Of a stretch of 64,000 nt of DNA, positions 35,725 to 45,187 are shown piece after piece. Positions within the stretch are counted from its first letter, which is position 1, and each line of letters starts with the position of its first letter. The stretch is from Bacteroidota bacterium. GTDB taxonomy: Bacteria > Bacteroidota > Bacteroidia > Cytophagales > Cyclobacteriaceae. The position numbers and the translations under genes were made by a program. The notes beneath the pieces are model-generated. The model saw nothing but the letters and a program-made list of their open reading frames with translations, had not been told where the DNA came from and did no database searches. Location: contig JAEWLI010000188.1 of assembly GCA_023393375.1 (NCBI GenBank), forward strand, positions 7,139 through 71,138, written 5' to 3'.

Positions 35725-35740
35725 TGTTCCACGTGGAACA
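35725..35740. promoter_or_regulatory. parS centromere site 2
   Basis: A second identical TGTTCCACGTGGAACA, 41 bp (about four helical turns) after the first, in the short gap between ybeY and mnmG, 17 bp upstream of the mnmG start. Confidence 0.9.
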
Positions 35741-35756
35741 GTAGCTAAAAATTAAA

Positions 35757-37619
35757 ATGTTTCAAGAATACGATGTTATAGTGGTTGGGGCCGGTCATGC
35801 CGGTTGTGAAGCAGCTGCAGCTGCTGCCAATATGGGTTCTAAAGTGCTTTTGGTAACGATGAACATGATGAATATGGCTCAAATGTCGTGTAATCCTGCA
35901 ATGGGGGGCGTGGCTAAAGGGCAAATAGTCAGGGAAATCGATGCTTTAGGCGGTTATTCGGGTATAGTATCCGATAAATCAATGATTCAATTCCGCATGT
36001 TGAACAAGTCAAAAGGTCCTGCAATGTGGAGTCCGCGTACTCAAAATGACAGAGTACAATTTTCAATTGAGTGGCGAACTCTTTTAGAAAACACGCCTAA
36101 TATAGATTTTTGGCAAGAAATGGTTACTGGTTTATTGATCAAAGATAATAGGTGTGTAGGAGTACGGACCGGAATAGGGGTAGAAATCAAATCAAAAAGC
36201 GTGGTTTTAACCAATGGTACTTTTCTAAACGGGGTTATTCATATTGGTGAAAAAAAAATAGGAGGAGGGAGAACAGGTGAAAAAGCGGCAACAGGTTTAA
36301 CAGAACAACTTATTTCCTTGGGTTTCGAATCAGGGAGAATGAAAACAGGTACACCACCAAGATTAGATGGGAGAACAATAAATTACAATATTTGCGAAGA
36401 GCAAAAAGGTGATAATATTCCCGGAAAATTCTCTTATTCTGAAATTACTTCACCATTAGAATACCAGAAAAGCTGTTTTATTACATATACTAATCAAGAA
36501 GTACATAAAACACTTGAAACCGGATTTGATCGATCTCCTATGTTCCAGGGTAGAATAAAAGGTATTGGGCCAAGATATTGCCCTTCCATAGAAGATAAAA
36601 TAAATAGGTTTTCACACAGAGATAGACATCAGCTTTTTATTGAACCTGAAGGATGGAATACTGTTGAGGTATATATCAATGGGTTTTCTACTTCATTGCC
36701 GGAAGATGTACAATACAAAGCTCTTTTGAAAATACCCGGTTTTGAAAGTGTAAAAATGTTTAGACCCGGATATGCTATTGAGTATGACTATTTTCCACCT
36801 ACACAATTGCAACATACTCTTGAAACAAAAATAATAGATAACTTATATTTTGCAGGTCAAATCAATGGTACTACTGGATATGAAGAGGCCGCATGTCAAG
36901 GATTAATGGCAGGAATAAATGCAAATAGAAAAATCAACGAGGAAAATCCATTTATTTTAAAAAGATCTGATGCCTATATTGGTGTTCTTATCGATGATCT
37001 CATCAATAAAGGTGCTGAAGAACCTTACAGAATGTTTACTTCACGAGCTGAATATAGAATATTACTGCGTCAAGATAATGCAGATATAAGATTGACAGAA
37101 ATTGGATATCATTTAGGACTTGCTTCACAAGATAGGTTCGAAAAAGTAATTTGTAAAAAACAGAAAATAGCACAATTATTGAATGAATTAAAATCAAAGA
37201 AAGTTGATCCTAATGAAATCAATTCATTTCTGACAAAAATGGGTACAGCAGAAATTAAAGAAAAAACTTCAATAATTAATTTACTAAAACGTCCTGAAAT
37301 ACATATTGACAGTTTAGTTAAAGATTCATTGTTAACAGAATGGTTAACTTCGTATACTCAAGAAGAATTCGAACAGGCTGAAATTTTGATTAAATACGAT
37401 ACATATATTGATAAAGAACAAAAACTGGCTGAAAAAATTGAAAGTTTGGAACATTATAAAATCCCAGCAGAATTCGACTATCAAAGATTAACAGCTATTT
37501 CTACTGAAGCAAGGGAAAAATTTGTTAAGATAAAACCTTCTACTATTGGTCAAGCTGCCAGGATTAGTGGTGTATCTCCAGCTGATATTTCTGTATTAAT
37601 GGTCTATCTCGGCAGATAA
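35757..37619 (+). CDS. mnmG: tRNA uridine-5-carboxymethylaminomethyl modification enzyme MnmG (GidA)
   Basis: MnmG, with MnmE, uses FAD and a folate one-carbon donor to modify U34 of certain tRNAs. The 620-residue protein begins with the FAD-binding VVGAGHAGCEAAAAAANMG and continues with CNPAMGGVAKGQIVREIDAL. The signature GGGRTGEKAATGL and the catalytic-region TGTPPRLDGRTI (about 205-215) follow, then the C-terminal IGQAARISGVSPADISVLMV. All are typical. mnmG is a classic neighbour of replication origins. It is read towards the candidate oriC at 39.3 kb, with one lipoprotein gene between. Confidence 0.96.
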   Translation: MFQEYDVIVVGAGHAGCEAAAAAANMGSKVLLVTMNMMNMAQMSCNPAMGGVAKGQIVREIDALGGYSGIVSDKSMIQFRMLNKSKGPAMWSPRTQNDRVQFSIEWRTLLENTPNIDFWQEMVTGLLIKDNRCVGVRTGIGVEIKSKSVVLTNGTFLNGVIHIGEKKIGGGRTGEKAATGLTEQLISLGFESGRMKTGTPPRLDGRTINYNICEEQKGDNIPGKFSYSEITSPLEYQKSCFITYTNQEVHKTLETGFDRSPMFQGRIKGIGPRYCPSIEDKINRFSHRDRHQLFIEPEGWNTVEVYINGFSTSLPEDVQYKALLKIPGFESVKMFRPGYAIEYDYFPPTQLQHTLETKIIDNLYFAGQINGTTGYEEAACQGLMAGINANRKINEENPFILKRSDAYIGVLIDDLINKGAEEPYRMFTSRAEYRILLRQDNADIRLTEIGYHLGLASQDRFEKVICKKQKIAQLLNELKSKKVDPNEINSFLTKMGTAEIKEKTSIINLLKRPEIHIDSLVKDSLLTEWLTSYTQEEFEQAEILIKYDTYIDKEQKLAEKIESLEHYKIPAEFDYQRLTAISTEAREKFVKIKPSTIGQAARISGVSPADISVLMVYLGR

Positions 37620-37628
37620 ACAATTACT

Positions 37629-39272
37629 ATGAAATTTAAACTATTATTACCCTTAGCTATTGTTATCCTGTTTGCGTGGACAATCATATCCTGTGCTAAT
37701 GAGGTTAGACCTACTGGCGGACCAAAAGATACAATTCCACCCGTACTGGTTTTATCGACACCTTCTCATAAAACAACCAATTTTAAAGGAAAAACATTAA
37801 CATTGGAATTTAGTAAATTTATCAAAACAGATAAGTTAAATACACAATTACTCATCACACCTCGTGTGGAATCAGAATACAAAGTAAAAGCAGGGTCAAA
37901 AAAAATTACAATTCAATTCGACGAAGACAACCCCTTTCTGGAAAATACTACATATACATTCAATTTTCAGAAATCTATAAAAGATTTAACAGAGGGAAAT
38001 GTATGGGAACATCCTAAAATTGTATTTAGTACCGGCGATGTTCTTGATTCTCTATATATATCAGGTAAGGTTTATGATTTGTTAACCGACAAACCTGTGA
38101 AGGATGCAGTAGTAGCAATCTACAAAAAAGAAGATACCTTAACTGCCCTAACAGGAAAACCGATGTATTTTACGATGACCGATACTGAAGGAAATTTTTT
38201 GTTGGAAAACTTAATTTCAGCAGACTTTAGGATCTATTCCTTTTCAGACAAAAACAATAACCTTGTATTAAATCCGGCTACAGAATCTTATGGATTTATT
38301 CCTGATACAATTCAACTAACTTCATCTGTTACAGACTTAAAAATCCCCCAAATAACACTCAATGTAAATGATTTAAGATTAGTATCATCAAGGCCAATCA
38401 GACACTATTTTGACATCACATTTAATAAATCTGTTGTAGATTATCAAATAAAACCTTCTTCTGAAGATATATCCATATATAGCAATTTTATTGATGAACA
38501 AAAAAAAATAAGAATATATAATACTTTTGACAATATTGATAGCCTTAAAGTGAATATAATGGCATCAGATTCTTTGAATAATGTAGTATATGATACACTT
38601 TTTGTAAAGTTCTCTGCTTCAAGATTAGCAAAGGAACAATTTACCCAGCAAATAAGTCCTCAGAATGATAAAGATATCTCAACAAATTTTAAAGGCGAAA
38701 TTATATTTAATAAACCAATTCAGCATGTCAATTTTGACAGCATATACTTTTTGTATGATAGCACAAATTTTGATTTTGTTACCGCTGAAGAAATAGCATT
38801 CTCGAAAAACAGGGATATTGTTTCAATTAATAAAAAATTAAATATCCCTCAACCAAACCAATCCCAAATTATTTTTACTTCAGCAAAAGGTACATTTATA
38901 AGTGCAGATATGGATTCAAGTAATAATATTTTTAATAATTACAAGATAATTAATCCCGTTAATTATGGAACCATCAAAGGGAGAATTCGTGCCAATGAGC
39001 CAAATCTTGTAGTCCAATTACTAAACAACAATAAAGTAGTAATGGAACAAAGTACATCAAATACATTTAATTTTAATTTAGTTCCTACTGGAAATTATAG
39101 TATCAGGGTAATTTTGGATCTAAATGATAACGGGAAATGGGATCCTGGTAATATACTTGAAAACAAACCACCAGAACCAGTTGTTTTTTATAAAAACCCG
39201 GAAGGAAAAATAGAAGTATTGTCTGTTAAAGCCAATTGGGAAATGACAGATATTAATATTGATCTACGATAA
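37629..39272 (+). CDS. SbsA Ig-like domain lipoprotein
   Basis: A 547-residue envelope lipoprotein with cysteine at about residue 22 (WTIISCANEVRPTGGPKDTI). The region about 30-135 matches the SbsA-type Ig-like domain frequent in Bacteroidota (PPVLVLSTPSHKTTNFKG; LEFSKFIKTDKLN). Two further beta-rich domains follow: a carboxypeptidase-regulatory-like segment (SGKVYDLLTDKPVKDAVVAI) and another strand-rich stretch (about 445-547). No enzymatic motif is seen. It is 9 bp after mnmG and precedes the candidate origin. Confidence 0.85.
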   Translation: MKFKLLLPLAIVILFAWTIISCANEVRPTGGPKDTIPPVLVLSTPSHKTTNFKGKTLTLEFSKFIKTDKLNTQLLITPRVESEYKVKAGSKKITIQFDEDNPFLENTTYTFNFQKSIKDLTEGNVWEHPKIVFSTGDVLDSLYISGKVYDLLTDKPVKDAVVAIYKKEDTLTALTGKPMYFTMTDTEGNFLLENLISADFRIYSFSDKNNNLVLNPATESYGFIPDTIQLTSSVTDLKIPQITLNVNDLRLVSSRPIRHYFDITFNKSVVDYQIKPSSEDISIYSNFIDEQKKIRIYNTFDNIDSLKVNIMASDSLNNVVYDTLFVKFSASRLAKEQFTQQISPQNDKDISTNFKGEIIFNKPIQHVNFDSIYFLYDSTNFDFVTAEEIAFSKNRDIVSINKKLNIPQPNQSQIIFTSAKGTFISADMDSSNNIFNNYKIINPVNYGTIKGRIRANEPNLVVQLLNNNKVVMEQSTSNTFNFNLVPTGNYSIRVILDLNDNGKWDPGNILENKPPEPVVFYKNPEGKIEVLSVKANWEMTDINIDLR

Positions 39273-39662
39273 GCATTGTGGAAAACTTGTTAATTGTTTG
39301 TGACTTACTTAAATAAATTGTTCATAATTTGAACATACTAATCCAAGTAAAATATTACATCTAAATTACGTGACTTATCACCATTGGACCATTTGGCAAT
39401 AACATGATTTTCAACAGTAACATTTAAAAAGTTTTAAACAATGTCCATTTACAGAATATATCCACAATAATAGGTAACTTGTTCATTATCAAGTAATTAC
39501 CTGTGGAATACCATGTGTGAATATAGTGGAAAAAATTAGTCCTTATCCACAATTGGATATACCAAACTAAACTGTTATTTGTTTTCCACATATCCACATC
39601 ATAATAGAAACAATATTATTTTCTTAAAAAAGTTTTATATTAACATTATTAGCCATACGTAA
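39273..39662. other. oriC: Candidate chromosomal replication origin (oriC)
   Basis: This 390-bp gap contains six DnaA-box-like 9-mers. Plus strand: ATATCCACA (39458-39466), TTATCCACA (39543-39551, exact consensus), TTTTCCACA (39582-39590) and ATATCCACA (39590-39598). Minus strand: TTTTCCACA (39277-39285) and TATTCCACA (39502-39510). The last four plus-strand boxes lie within about 140 bp. An AT-rich stretch (about 39601-39655) follows them, a plausible unwinding element. TGTTCA-N5-TGAACA (39319-39335) is an inverted repeat. mnmG and two parS sites lie 3.5-4 kb away and rnpA-rpmH 5 kb the other way, all typical of an origin neighbourhood. Confidence 0.75.
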
Positions 39663-41501
39663 ATGTCGATAACTTTTAAATTCAAATATTTTAGCATTAT
39701 TAACTTAGTATTTTTTGTACTCAGTTTTAATTTATGGGCTCAGGATTTTAATGATATAGCCATTGCGCACGAATACTATAATAATAAAGAAGCAGAAAAA
39801 GCCAGGAGTATGTATGAACAACTCATAAAAAAGAATGAAAACATACCACTGGTTCATTCTAATTATTTTAATATACTCTTGAATGAAAATGAATTTGATG
39901 AAGCAGAAAAATATATAAACAGGTTGATCCGGCGTAATCCCCAAAATATGATCTACCAGGTAGACTTAGGGAGAATTTATTCGCGTCAAAATGATAAAGC
40001 CAAAGAATTAAACTATTTTAACAAGCTGATAGAAGAATACAAAAGTGATATAAACAGAATCAGAGTACTAGCTCAGTACTTATTAAGCCATCAATTGACG
40101 GATCAGGCAATAATAGCGTATAGAGCAGGACGTAAACATGCAGCTGATCCCTTTTTGTATGCACTGGAAATGGCAAATGTCTACCGGTTTACCAACAATA
40201 AACAAGGCATGATTGAGGAATTTATAAATTATGCCAGTCAAAATGTCGCTAATCTTACCTATGTTCAAAACATGTTGCAAAATTTATTGAATGAAGAGGG
40301 AGATTTTGACATTCTGGAAGCTTATTTAATAGATCAGGTTCAGGAAAACGCGGACAGTAAAATCCATAATGAACTTTTGATTTGGGTGAATATGCAGCAG
40401 AAGAATTTCTATGGTGCATTTATTCAGGCACGGGCGATTGATAAACGATTAAGGTACAATGGATCGATGGTGCTTGATGTAGGTTTGATAGCATTAGAGA
40501 ATAAAGATTTCGAAAATGCCATCCGTATTTTTGAATATGTGGTGAAGGAATATCCCCAATCCATGAACTACGCAATAGCTAAAAGCATGATCATAAAATC
40601 AAGAGAGGAAATGATAAAAAACACTTTTCCCATCGATCAACAGGAAATAAGCAAATTGGTAGACGATTATGATCAACTAATAAAGGAAATTGGAATTAAT
40701 GCCAATACAGTTGAATCACTTCGGAATAAAGCATTATTACATGCATTTTATCTTGATGAATATGAAATAGCAATTAGCATTTTAGAGCAATTGACGCAGT
40801 TAAACGGATTGGGTACTTTATTTAAAGCGAAATGTAAAATAGACCTGGGTGATATTTACCTTTTTATTGATCAACCGTGGGAATCAACTTTACTTTATTC
40901 ACAAGTTGAAAAGTCACAGAAGGAAACATTAATGGGTTATGAAGCAAAACTAAAAAACGCTAAATTGAATTTTTATAAAGGCGAATTTGCCCTTGCTCAG
41001 GAACATCTCGATATTTTAAAGCAAGCTACTTCCAGGGAAATTGCAAATGATGCCATGGCTTTAAGTTCGCTTATTCAGGATAATACGGTAATGGATACCT
41101 CTGGTGCTGCCTTAAGAGAATATGCTAAAATTGAGCTAATGCTTTTTCGAAATAAAAAGCAGGAAGGGCTTGATGCTTTATCAGTTATGTTGGTGAATTA
41201 TAAGAATCACAGCATCACAGATGAGGTGTTGTTGTTGCGTGCTAGATTACTCAGGGATTTTGGTCGTTATGTAGAATCTATTGAAGACCTATCGCAAATC
41301 ATAAAAAATTATTCCTATGACATTTATAGTGACGATGCCTATTTTCTTACCGGGAAGATCTATGAAGAAGATTTAAAAGATAGGGACAAAGCAATGGAGA
41401 TTTATCAGGAATTTCTAAAAAAATTTCCAGGAAGTGTTTTTGTAGCAGAAGCAAGAAGCAGGTTTAGGAAGCTAAGAGGTGATTTTAACCGGGTAAATTG
41501 A
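39663..41501 (+). CDS. TPR-repeat envelope protein
   Basis: 612 residues: a signal peptide (about 1-25, ending LSFNLWAQ), then TPR/Sel1-like helical repeats throughout. Examples are AIAHEYYNNKEAEKARSMYE at the start, NPQNMIYQVDLGRIYSRQND in the middle and the C-terminal DDAYFLTGKIYEEDLKDRDK. The last part (RDKAMEIYQEFLKKFPGSVF) resembles the outer-membrane assembly TPR protein BamD and Tol-Pal-associated YbgF, but other features are missing. A role in envelope assembly is a guess. It starts right after the candidate oriC and is convergent with the DUF2480 gene. Confidence 0.8.
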   Translation: MSITFKFKYFSIINLVFFVLSFNLWAQDFNDIAIAHEYYNNKEAEKARSMYEQLIKKNENIPLVHSNYFNILLNENEFDEAEKYINRLIRRNPQNMIYQVDLGRIYSRQNDKAKELNYFNKLIEEYKSDINRIRVLAQYLLSHQLTDQAIIAYRAGRKHAADPFLYALEMANVYRFTNNKQGMIEEFINYASQNVANLTYVQNMLQNLLNEEGDFDILEAYLIDQVQENADSKIHNELLIWVNMQQKNFYGAFIQARAIDKRLRYNGSMVLDVGLIALENKDFENAIRIFEYVVKEYPQSMNYAIAKSMIIKSREEMIKNTFPIDQQEISKLVDDYDQLIKEIGINANTVESLRNKALLHAFYLDEYEIAISILEQLTQLNGLGTLFKAKCKIDLGDIYLFIDQPWESTLLYSQVEKSQKETLMGYEAKLKNAKLNFYKGEFALAQEHLDILKQATSREIANDAMALSSLIQDNTVMDTSGAALREYAKIELMLFRNKKQEGLDALSVMLVNYKNHSITDEVLLLRARLLRDFGRYVESIEDLSQIIKNYSYDIYSDDAYFLTGKIYEEDLKDRDKAMEIYQEFLKKFPGSVFVAEARSRFRKLRGDFNRVN

Positions 41502-41507
41502 TGGCTA

Positions 41508-42023
41508 CTATTTGATGCTTTTTTTGTAAACAGGAACAGTGCTACACGGTTCACCAAACATAATACTTGCCACATAGGGTTGAAGTATGCGTACCACTTC
41601 AACGTAGGCAGCTGCTGGAATGGTTTTTTGTCCACAACCTTTGATCACCACTTTGGTATTTATATAATCTTCTCCATGTAAGGACTTTAATTTTTCTTTC
41701 CACATAAACGCTTCCAGCAAATTCAGTTCTCCAAAAACATAATTTTTTGCGTAAGGTGAAAGTTTAGTTGCTACTAGCATAAAAGCCCACATGGGCACAA
41801 TAGCATCTGTAGTGCAACAAATCGCTACATTTTTATCTTGATAAATCGTCCAATCATGGGTTTTTATAAACTCCCTGAAATCCTTCTCCTTTAAAATCAT
41901 GTCCTGATACAGATTATGACGAAGGTCATAAACAACCGATTCTCCTTCAGGAAAATATTCTTCCAAATCAATTGTTACTAATGGACTTGCAGCAACTCTG
42001 TTAATAATTACATCTTTTTCCAT
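41508..42023 (-). CDS. DUF2480 family protein
   Basis: 171 residues with the DUF2480 signature: VTIDLEEYFPEGESVVYDLR, the middle KNVAICCTTDAIVPMWAFML and a C-terminal SIMFGEPCSTVPVYKK. The family occurs essentially in Bacteroidota and has no assigned function. It begins 12 bp after the tsaB stop on the same strand and is probably co-transcribed with it. Confidence 0.88.
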   Translation of the reverse strand: MEKDVIINRVAASPLVTIDLEEYFPEGESVVYDLRHNLYQDMILKEKDFREFIKTHDWTIYQDKNVAICCTTDAIVPMWAFMLVATKLSPYAKNYVFGELNLLEAFMWKEKLKSLHGEDYINTKVVIKGCGQKTIPAAAYVEVVRILQPYVASIMFGEPCSTVPVYKKSIK

Positions 42024-42035
42024 ATCGCTAAAACT

Positions 42036-42722
42036 TTAAAATTTTGCTTTAGGTTTCCTGGTTATAAATTCCTTTAGATAAAATGGCTCAAAATACGCCA
42101 GATCTTCAAATAAACCCTGCTGAAATTTTTGGTAGGCCAAATGCCCAATTTGTACAGCTGATGGACGTATCTGATCAATAAAGACAGCTTTTGCCGGTAT
42201 TTGTTCAATTTGTTTTAATTTTTCTGATCCCGGACCAAATATCAACACATTTCGATCAGATATTAAATTAGTAAATGTATCACTGTCCATAATTAAGGCT
42301 TGCGTATCTTCATACACCCTGCTCTCATTATCGGTCAATAGACAATAAACTTCCATACGCCGTGCATCCAACATAGGACACATTAAATATTCATGTATAT
42401 TATATTTAATCATTCCATTAGCCATCGCCTTTAGCGTATTTACACTAATCAAGGGTATTTTAAGGGCATAACAAAGACCTTTGGCAGCACTGGTGCCGAT
42501 CCTGAGTCCAGTATATGAACCTGGTCCTTTAGACACAGCAACAGCACTTAAATCATTGACTGAATATCCACATTGATAAAGTAAATCACGAATAAGTACA
42601 GGCAATAATCCTGAATGGGATTTGTCGGTAAATAGTTCCTTCAAACCTAAAAGTTCATTATCCCTTTGAATTGAAACTGAACACACATTGGTCGCTGTTT
42701 CAATACTCAATATAATTGACAT
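42036..42722 (-). CDS. tsaB: tRNA threonylcarbamoyladenosine biosynthesis protein TsaB
   Basis: TsaB is the scaffold/activator subunit of the TsaBD(E) complex that makes t6A37 in tRNAs decoding ANN codons. Its 228 residues include the N-terminal LSIETATNVCSVSI, SHSGLLPVLIRDLL and the characteristic VSKGPGSYTGLRIGTSAAKG (about 62-81). These are ASKHA-fold elements lacking the metal site of TsaD. Length matches. It is 12 bp upstream of the DUF2480 gene. Confidence 0.93.
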   Translation of the reverse strand: MSIILSIETATNVCSVSIQRDNELLGLKELFTDKSHSGLLPVLIRDLLYQCGYSVNDLSAVAVSKGPGSYTGLRIGTSAAKGLCYALKIPLISVNTLKAMANGMIKYNIHEYLMCPMLDARRMEVYCLLTDNESRVYEDTQALIMDSDTFTNLISDRNVLIFGPGSEKLKQIEQIPAKAVFIDQIRPSAVQIGHLAYQKFQQGLFEDLAYFEPFYLKEFITRKPKAKF

Positions 42723-42814
42723 TATCTTCTATGCTTATATAATGGGCAAAAATAGTAAAATTCACACAGCAAACGCACAATCAAGCTTTTTGTGAATACA
42801 TGAATTATGTACAA

Positions 42815-42843
42815 TAAAAAAGCCGGTTCTATCCGGCTTTTTT
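42815..42843 (-). terminator. Terminator after the S41 protease gene
   Basis: AAAAAAGCCGG-N6-CCGGCTTTTTT: a perfect 11-bp stem with A/T flanks that can work in both directions. It lies 22 bp after the S41 peptidase stop and upstream of tsaB. Confidence 0.85.
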
Positions 42844-42865
42844 GAAATTAATTCCTCTGTGAATA

Positions 42866-44524
42866 TTATCTTTTCGATAATACTACTTTATAATCATCCT
42901 TATTATTTAATGTGTTTACTGCTTCCAGGATTACCGGATCATGATCAAATGATACCTCTACTACACCCCTTCTAAAATAATAACGTGAAACGATCTCTTC
43001 TTTTAAAGCCTGCATGATCTCAGTCTTAAAATTTTGAAGGTCATTTTCTTTATTGTGGTAGATTTTCTTTTTCAAATCATTTATCTGATCTTCTATTTCC
43101 GCAAAGTATTTTTCTTCTTTAGAGTTCCCAATCAAATCTTCCATAGTTTGTTCCACCTTGGTGGTATAATCATAATCTTTATCAGATAACCACTTTACAA
43201 AATCTAGATAGGTAGCCTCACTCACCTTAAATTCTTTAGGTTTAGCTATTGTTGGATGTTTATAATAATAAATTGTGGCATAATCAAAGATTAAACCTTT
43301 GGAAACCAAACTAGCAGTAATGGGAGCATAAGAAAAATTCTCAACTTCTTTATCTGGTGTAATTCCGCCACCATCATACACCAATCGACCATTAGTAGTT
43401 TTAAATTCTGTTTTTAATGAGTCAGGTACTACCAAAACGCCACCTTCCAGGGTTTTTTCGCTATAGTCGATAGCTTGAATACACCGACCACTCGGAATAT
43501 AGTATTTTGCTGTAGTTACTTTCAGTTGTGAATTATACGTAAGTGGGCGAGTGGCTTGTACCAATCCTTTGCCAAAAGTTCTGGCTCCAACTAACACTCC
43601 TCTGTCGTAATCCTGAATTACTCCCGCCACAATTTCTGCTGCAGAAGCACTTCTGCCACTGGTTAATACAGCAAGTGGTATTTCAGTATCTGCGGGTTGG
43701 TCTAACGCTTTATATTCTTTGTTCCAATCTGTTACTTTTCCTTTGGTATGAACTACCTCTGAACCGCGTGGAATAAATAAATTTGATACATTTACTGCCT
43801 CGCTCAAAAGTCCTCCCGGATTATCCCGCAGATCAAGAACTATTTTTTCAGCTCCTTTAGATTTCAACTCCTCCAATGCGTTTTTCACTTCTTTGCTTGC
43901 ACCTGTGGTAAAATCACTTAGCTTAATGTATCCTATTTTGTCCGAAATCATGCCATGGTAAGGAACATTGTTAATGGTGATTTTTTCTCTCATCACCTTA
44001 AATTCCATAGGTTTATCTTCACTTAAACGCTTTATTGAAATTACCATCTCGGTATTCGCTTGTCCTTTTAATAATTTGCTTACCTCATTGGTCGATTTAT
44101 TTTTTACATCTACATTGTCAATTTTAATGATCTCATCGCCAATTTTTAAACCACTTTTAAAAGCGGGGAATCCTTCATAAGGCATGATAATCATATTTTT
44201 TCCGTTTTTCTGACCAATTAAAGCACCAATACCTCCATATTGGCCGGTGGTCATGGTACGGTAATCTTCAATATCATCTTCAGGAATATAATTGGTATAA
44301 GGGTCCAATGACATCAACATGGCATTGATTCCCGTTTTCATCAATTCATTAGGATTGATCTCATCTACATAGTAGGTGTTTACTTCTTTGAAAAGTGTGG
44401 CAAAAATGTCCAGATTTTTTGCTATCTCAAAATACCTCTCACCCGGGGAATTAAAAGCCACAATACTAAAGAGGACGATAATTATACCGCCAATGAAGGT
44501 CTTTTTTATAATTTTGTTTCTCAT
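42866..44524 (-). CDS. S41 family C-terminal processing peptidase
   Basis: C-terminal processing proteases (CtpA/Prc) degrade or trim periplasmic proteins. The 552-residue protein has a signal anchor (about 8-25), a PDZ domain (about 85-160: YGGIGALIGQKNGKNMI ... GDEIIKIDNVDVKNK) and the S41 core. The catalytic serine is in TSGRSASAAEIVAGVI (about residue 292) and the lysine in RTFGKGLVQ (about 317). The protein continues about 150 residues past the core with a helical tail typical of Bacteroidota homologues. It is 23 bp after rnpA. Confidence 0.93.
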   Translation of the reverse strand: MRNKIIKKTFIGGIIIVLFSIVAFNSPGERYFEIAKNLDIFATLFKEVNTYYVDEINPNELMKTGINAMLMSLDPYTNYIPEDDIEDYRTMTTGQYGGIGALIGQKNGKNMIIMPYEGFPAFKSGLKIGDEIIKIDNVDVKNKSTNEVSKLLKGQANTEMVISIKRLSEDKPMEFKVMREKITINNVPYHGMISDKIGYIKLSDFTTGASKEVKNALEELKSKGAEKIVLDLRDNPGGLLSEAVNVSNLFIPRGSEVVHTKGKVTDWNKEYKALDQPADTEIPLAVLTSGRSASAAEIVAGVIQDYDRGVLVGARTFGKGLVQATRPLTYNSQLKVTTAKYYIPSGRCIQAIDYSEKTLEGGVLVVPDSLKTEFKTTNGRLVYDGGGITPDKEVENFSYAPITASLVSKGLIFDYATIYYYKHPTIAKPKEFKVSEATYLDFVKWLSDKDYDYTTKVEQTMEDLIGNSKEEKYFAEIEDQINDLKKKIYHNKENDLQNFKTEIMQALKEEIVSRYYFRRGVVEVSFDHDPVILEAVNTLNNKDDYKVVLSKR

Positions 44525-44547
44525 TATTTATTTGTGAAATGTTTCAA

Positions 44548-44958
44548 CTACTTGGATCGTACTTCTTTTAAACGCACCAGAATCATTTTTAGTTTGCATT
44601 CGATATCCTTAAATGTCATAATCTGTTTTCCAACATAAATTACGCCAAATATTAAAGAATCATTTTCGAGTTGGGCTGGTTGAATGCGTGATTTGTTCAA
44701 ACGATATGCTTCCCTTATTCTTCTTTTTATCAGGTTTCTGTCCACAGCTTTTTTATAAAGCTTCTTCGAAACAGAAATGAAAATTTTGTTTTGAGTACAA
44801 TCGGGATCTTGAATTGAGATGTAAAAAACCTTAAAGGGGTAAATAAAAAAAGAGGAACCTTTATCAAAAAGTTCCTTTATAGTTTTTGTGTTTTTCAGTC
44901 TTTCGTCTTTGCCAAAAGAAAATTTTAAAAAAGATGGTTGATCATGGCCTTCCATCAC
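44548..44958 (-). CDS. rnpA: Ribonuclease P protein component
   Basis: RnpA helps RNase P RNA remove the 5' leaders of tRNA precursors. The 136-residue protein has the landmark KKAVDRNLIKRRIREAYRLN (about 70-89) and the N-terminal KFSFGKDERLKNTKTIKELF, matching the family. It is located 16 bp downstream of rpmH, the usual rpmH-rnpA pair, and 23 bp upstream of an S41 protease gene. Confidence 0.95.
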   Translation of the reverse strand: MMEGHDQPSFLKFSFGKDERLKNTKTIKELFDKGSSFFIYPFKVFYISIQDPDCTQNKIFISVSKKLYKKAVDRNLIKRRIREAYRLNKSRIQPAQLENDSLIFGVIYVGKQIMTFKDIECKLKMILVRLKEVRSK

Positions 44959-44974
44959 ATTTTAAAACTACTTG

Positions 44975-45133
44975 CTACTTCCGTAAACTGGGTTCATCAG
45001 ATACGGTTAGTTTCTTACGCCCTTTTGCACGACGGCTTGCTAAAACGTTTCTTCCTGCTGCAGTAGCCATTCTGCTTCTAAAGCCATGCTTGTTTTTCCT
45101 TTTCCTAACCGATGGTTGATATGTACGTTTCAT
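44975..45133 (-). CDS. rpmH: 50S ribosomal protein L34
   Basis: Short minus-strand gene of 52 residues, reading MKRTYQPSVRKRKNKHGFRS and then RMATAAGRNVLASRRAKGRK; this is the complete L34 pattern, with a slightly longer tail (KLTVSDEPSLRK) than in E. coli (46 residues). It begins the rpmH-rnpA operon, and its promoter lies 55 bp upstream. Its leader contains GGTACACAGTACC (45160-45172), a small palindrome of unknown meaning. Confidence 0.96.
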   Translation of the reverse strand: MKRTYQPSVRKRKNKHGFRSRMATAAGRNVLASRRAKGRKKLTVSDEPSLRK

Positions 45134-45187
45134 CACTTAATCGTTTTAAATTACCCTATGGTACACAGTACCCTATTATTTGGCCTG

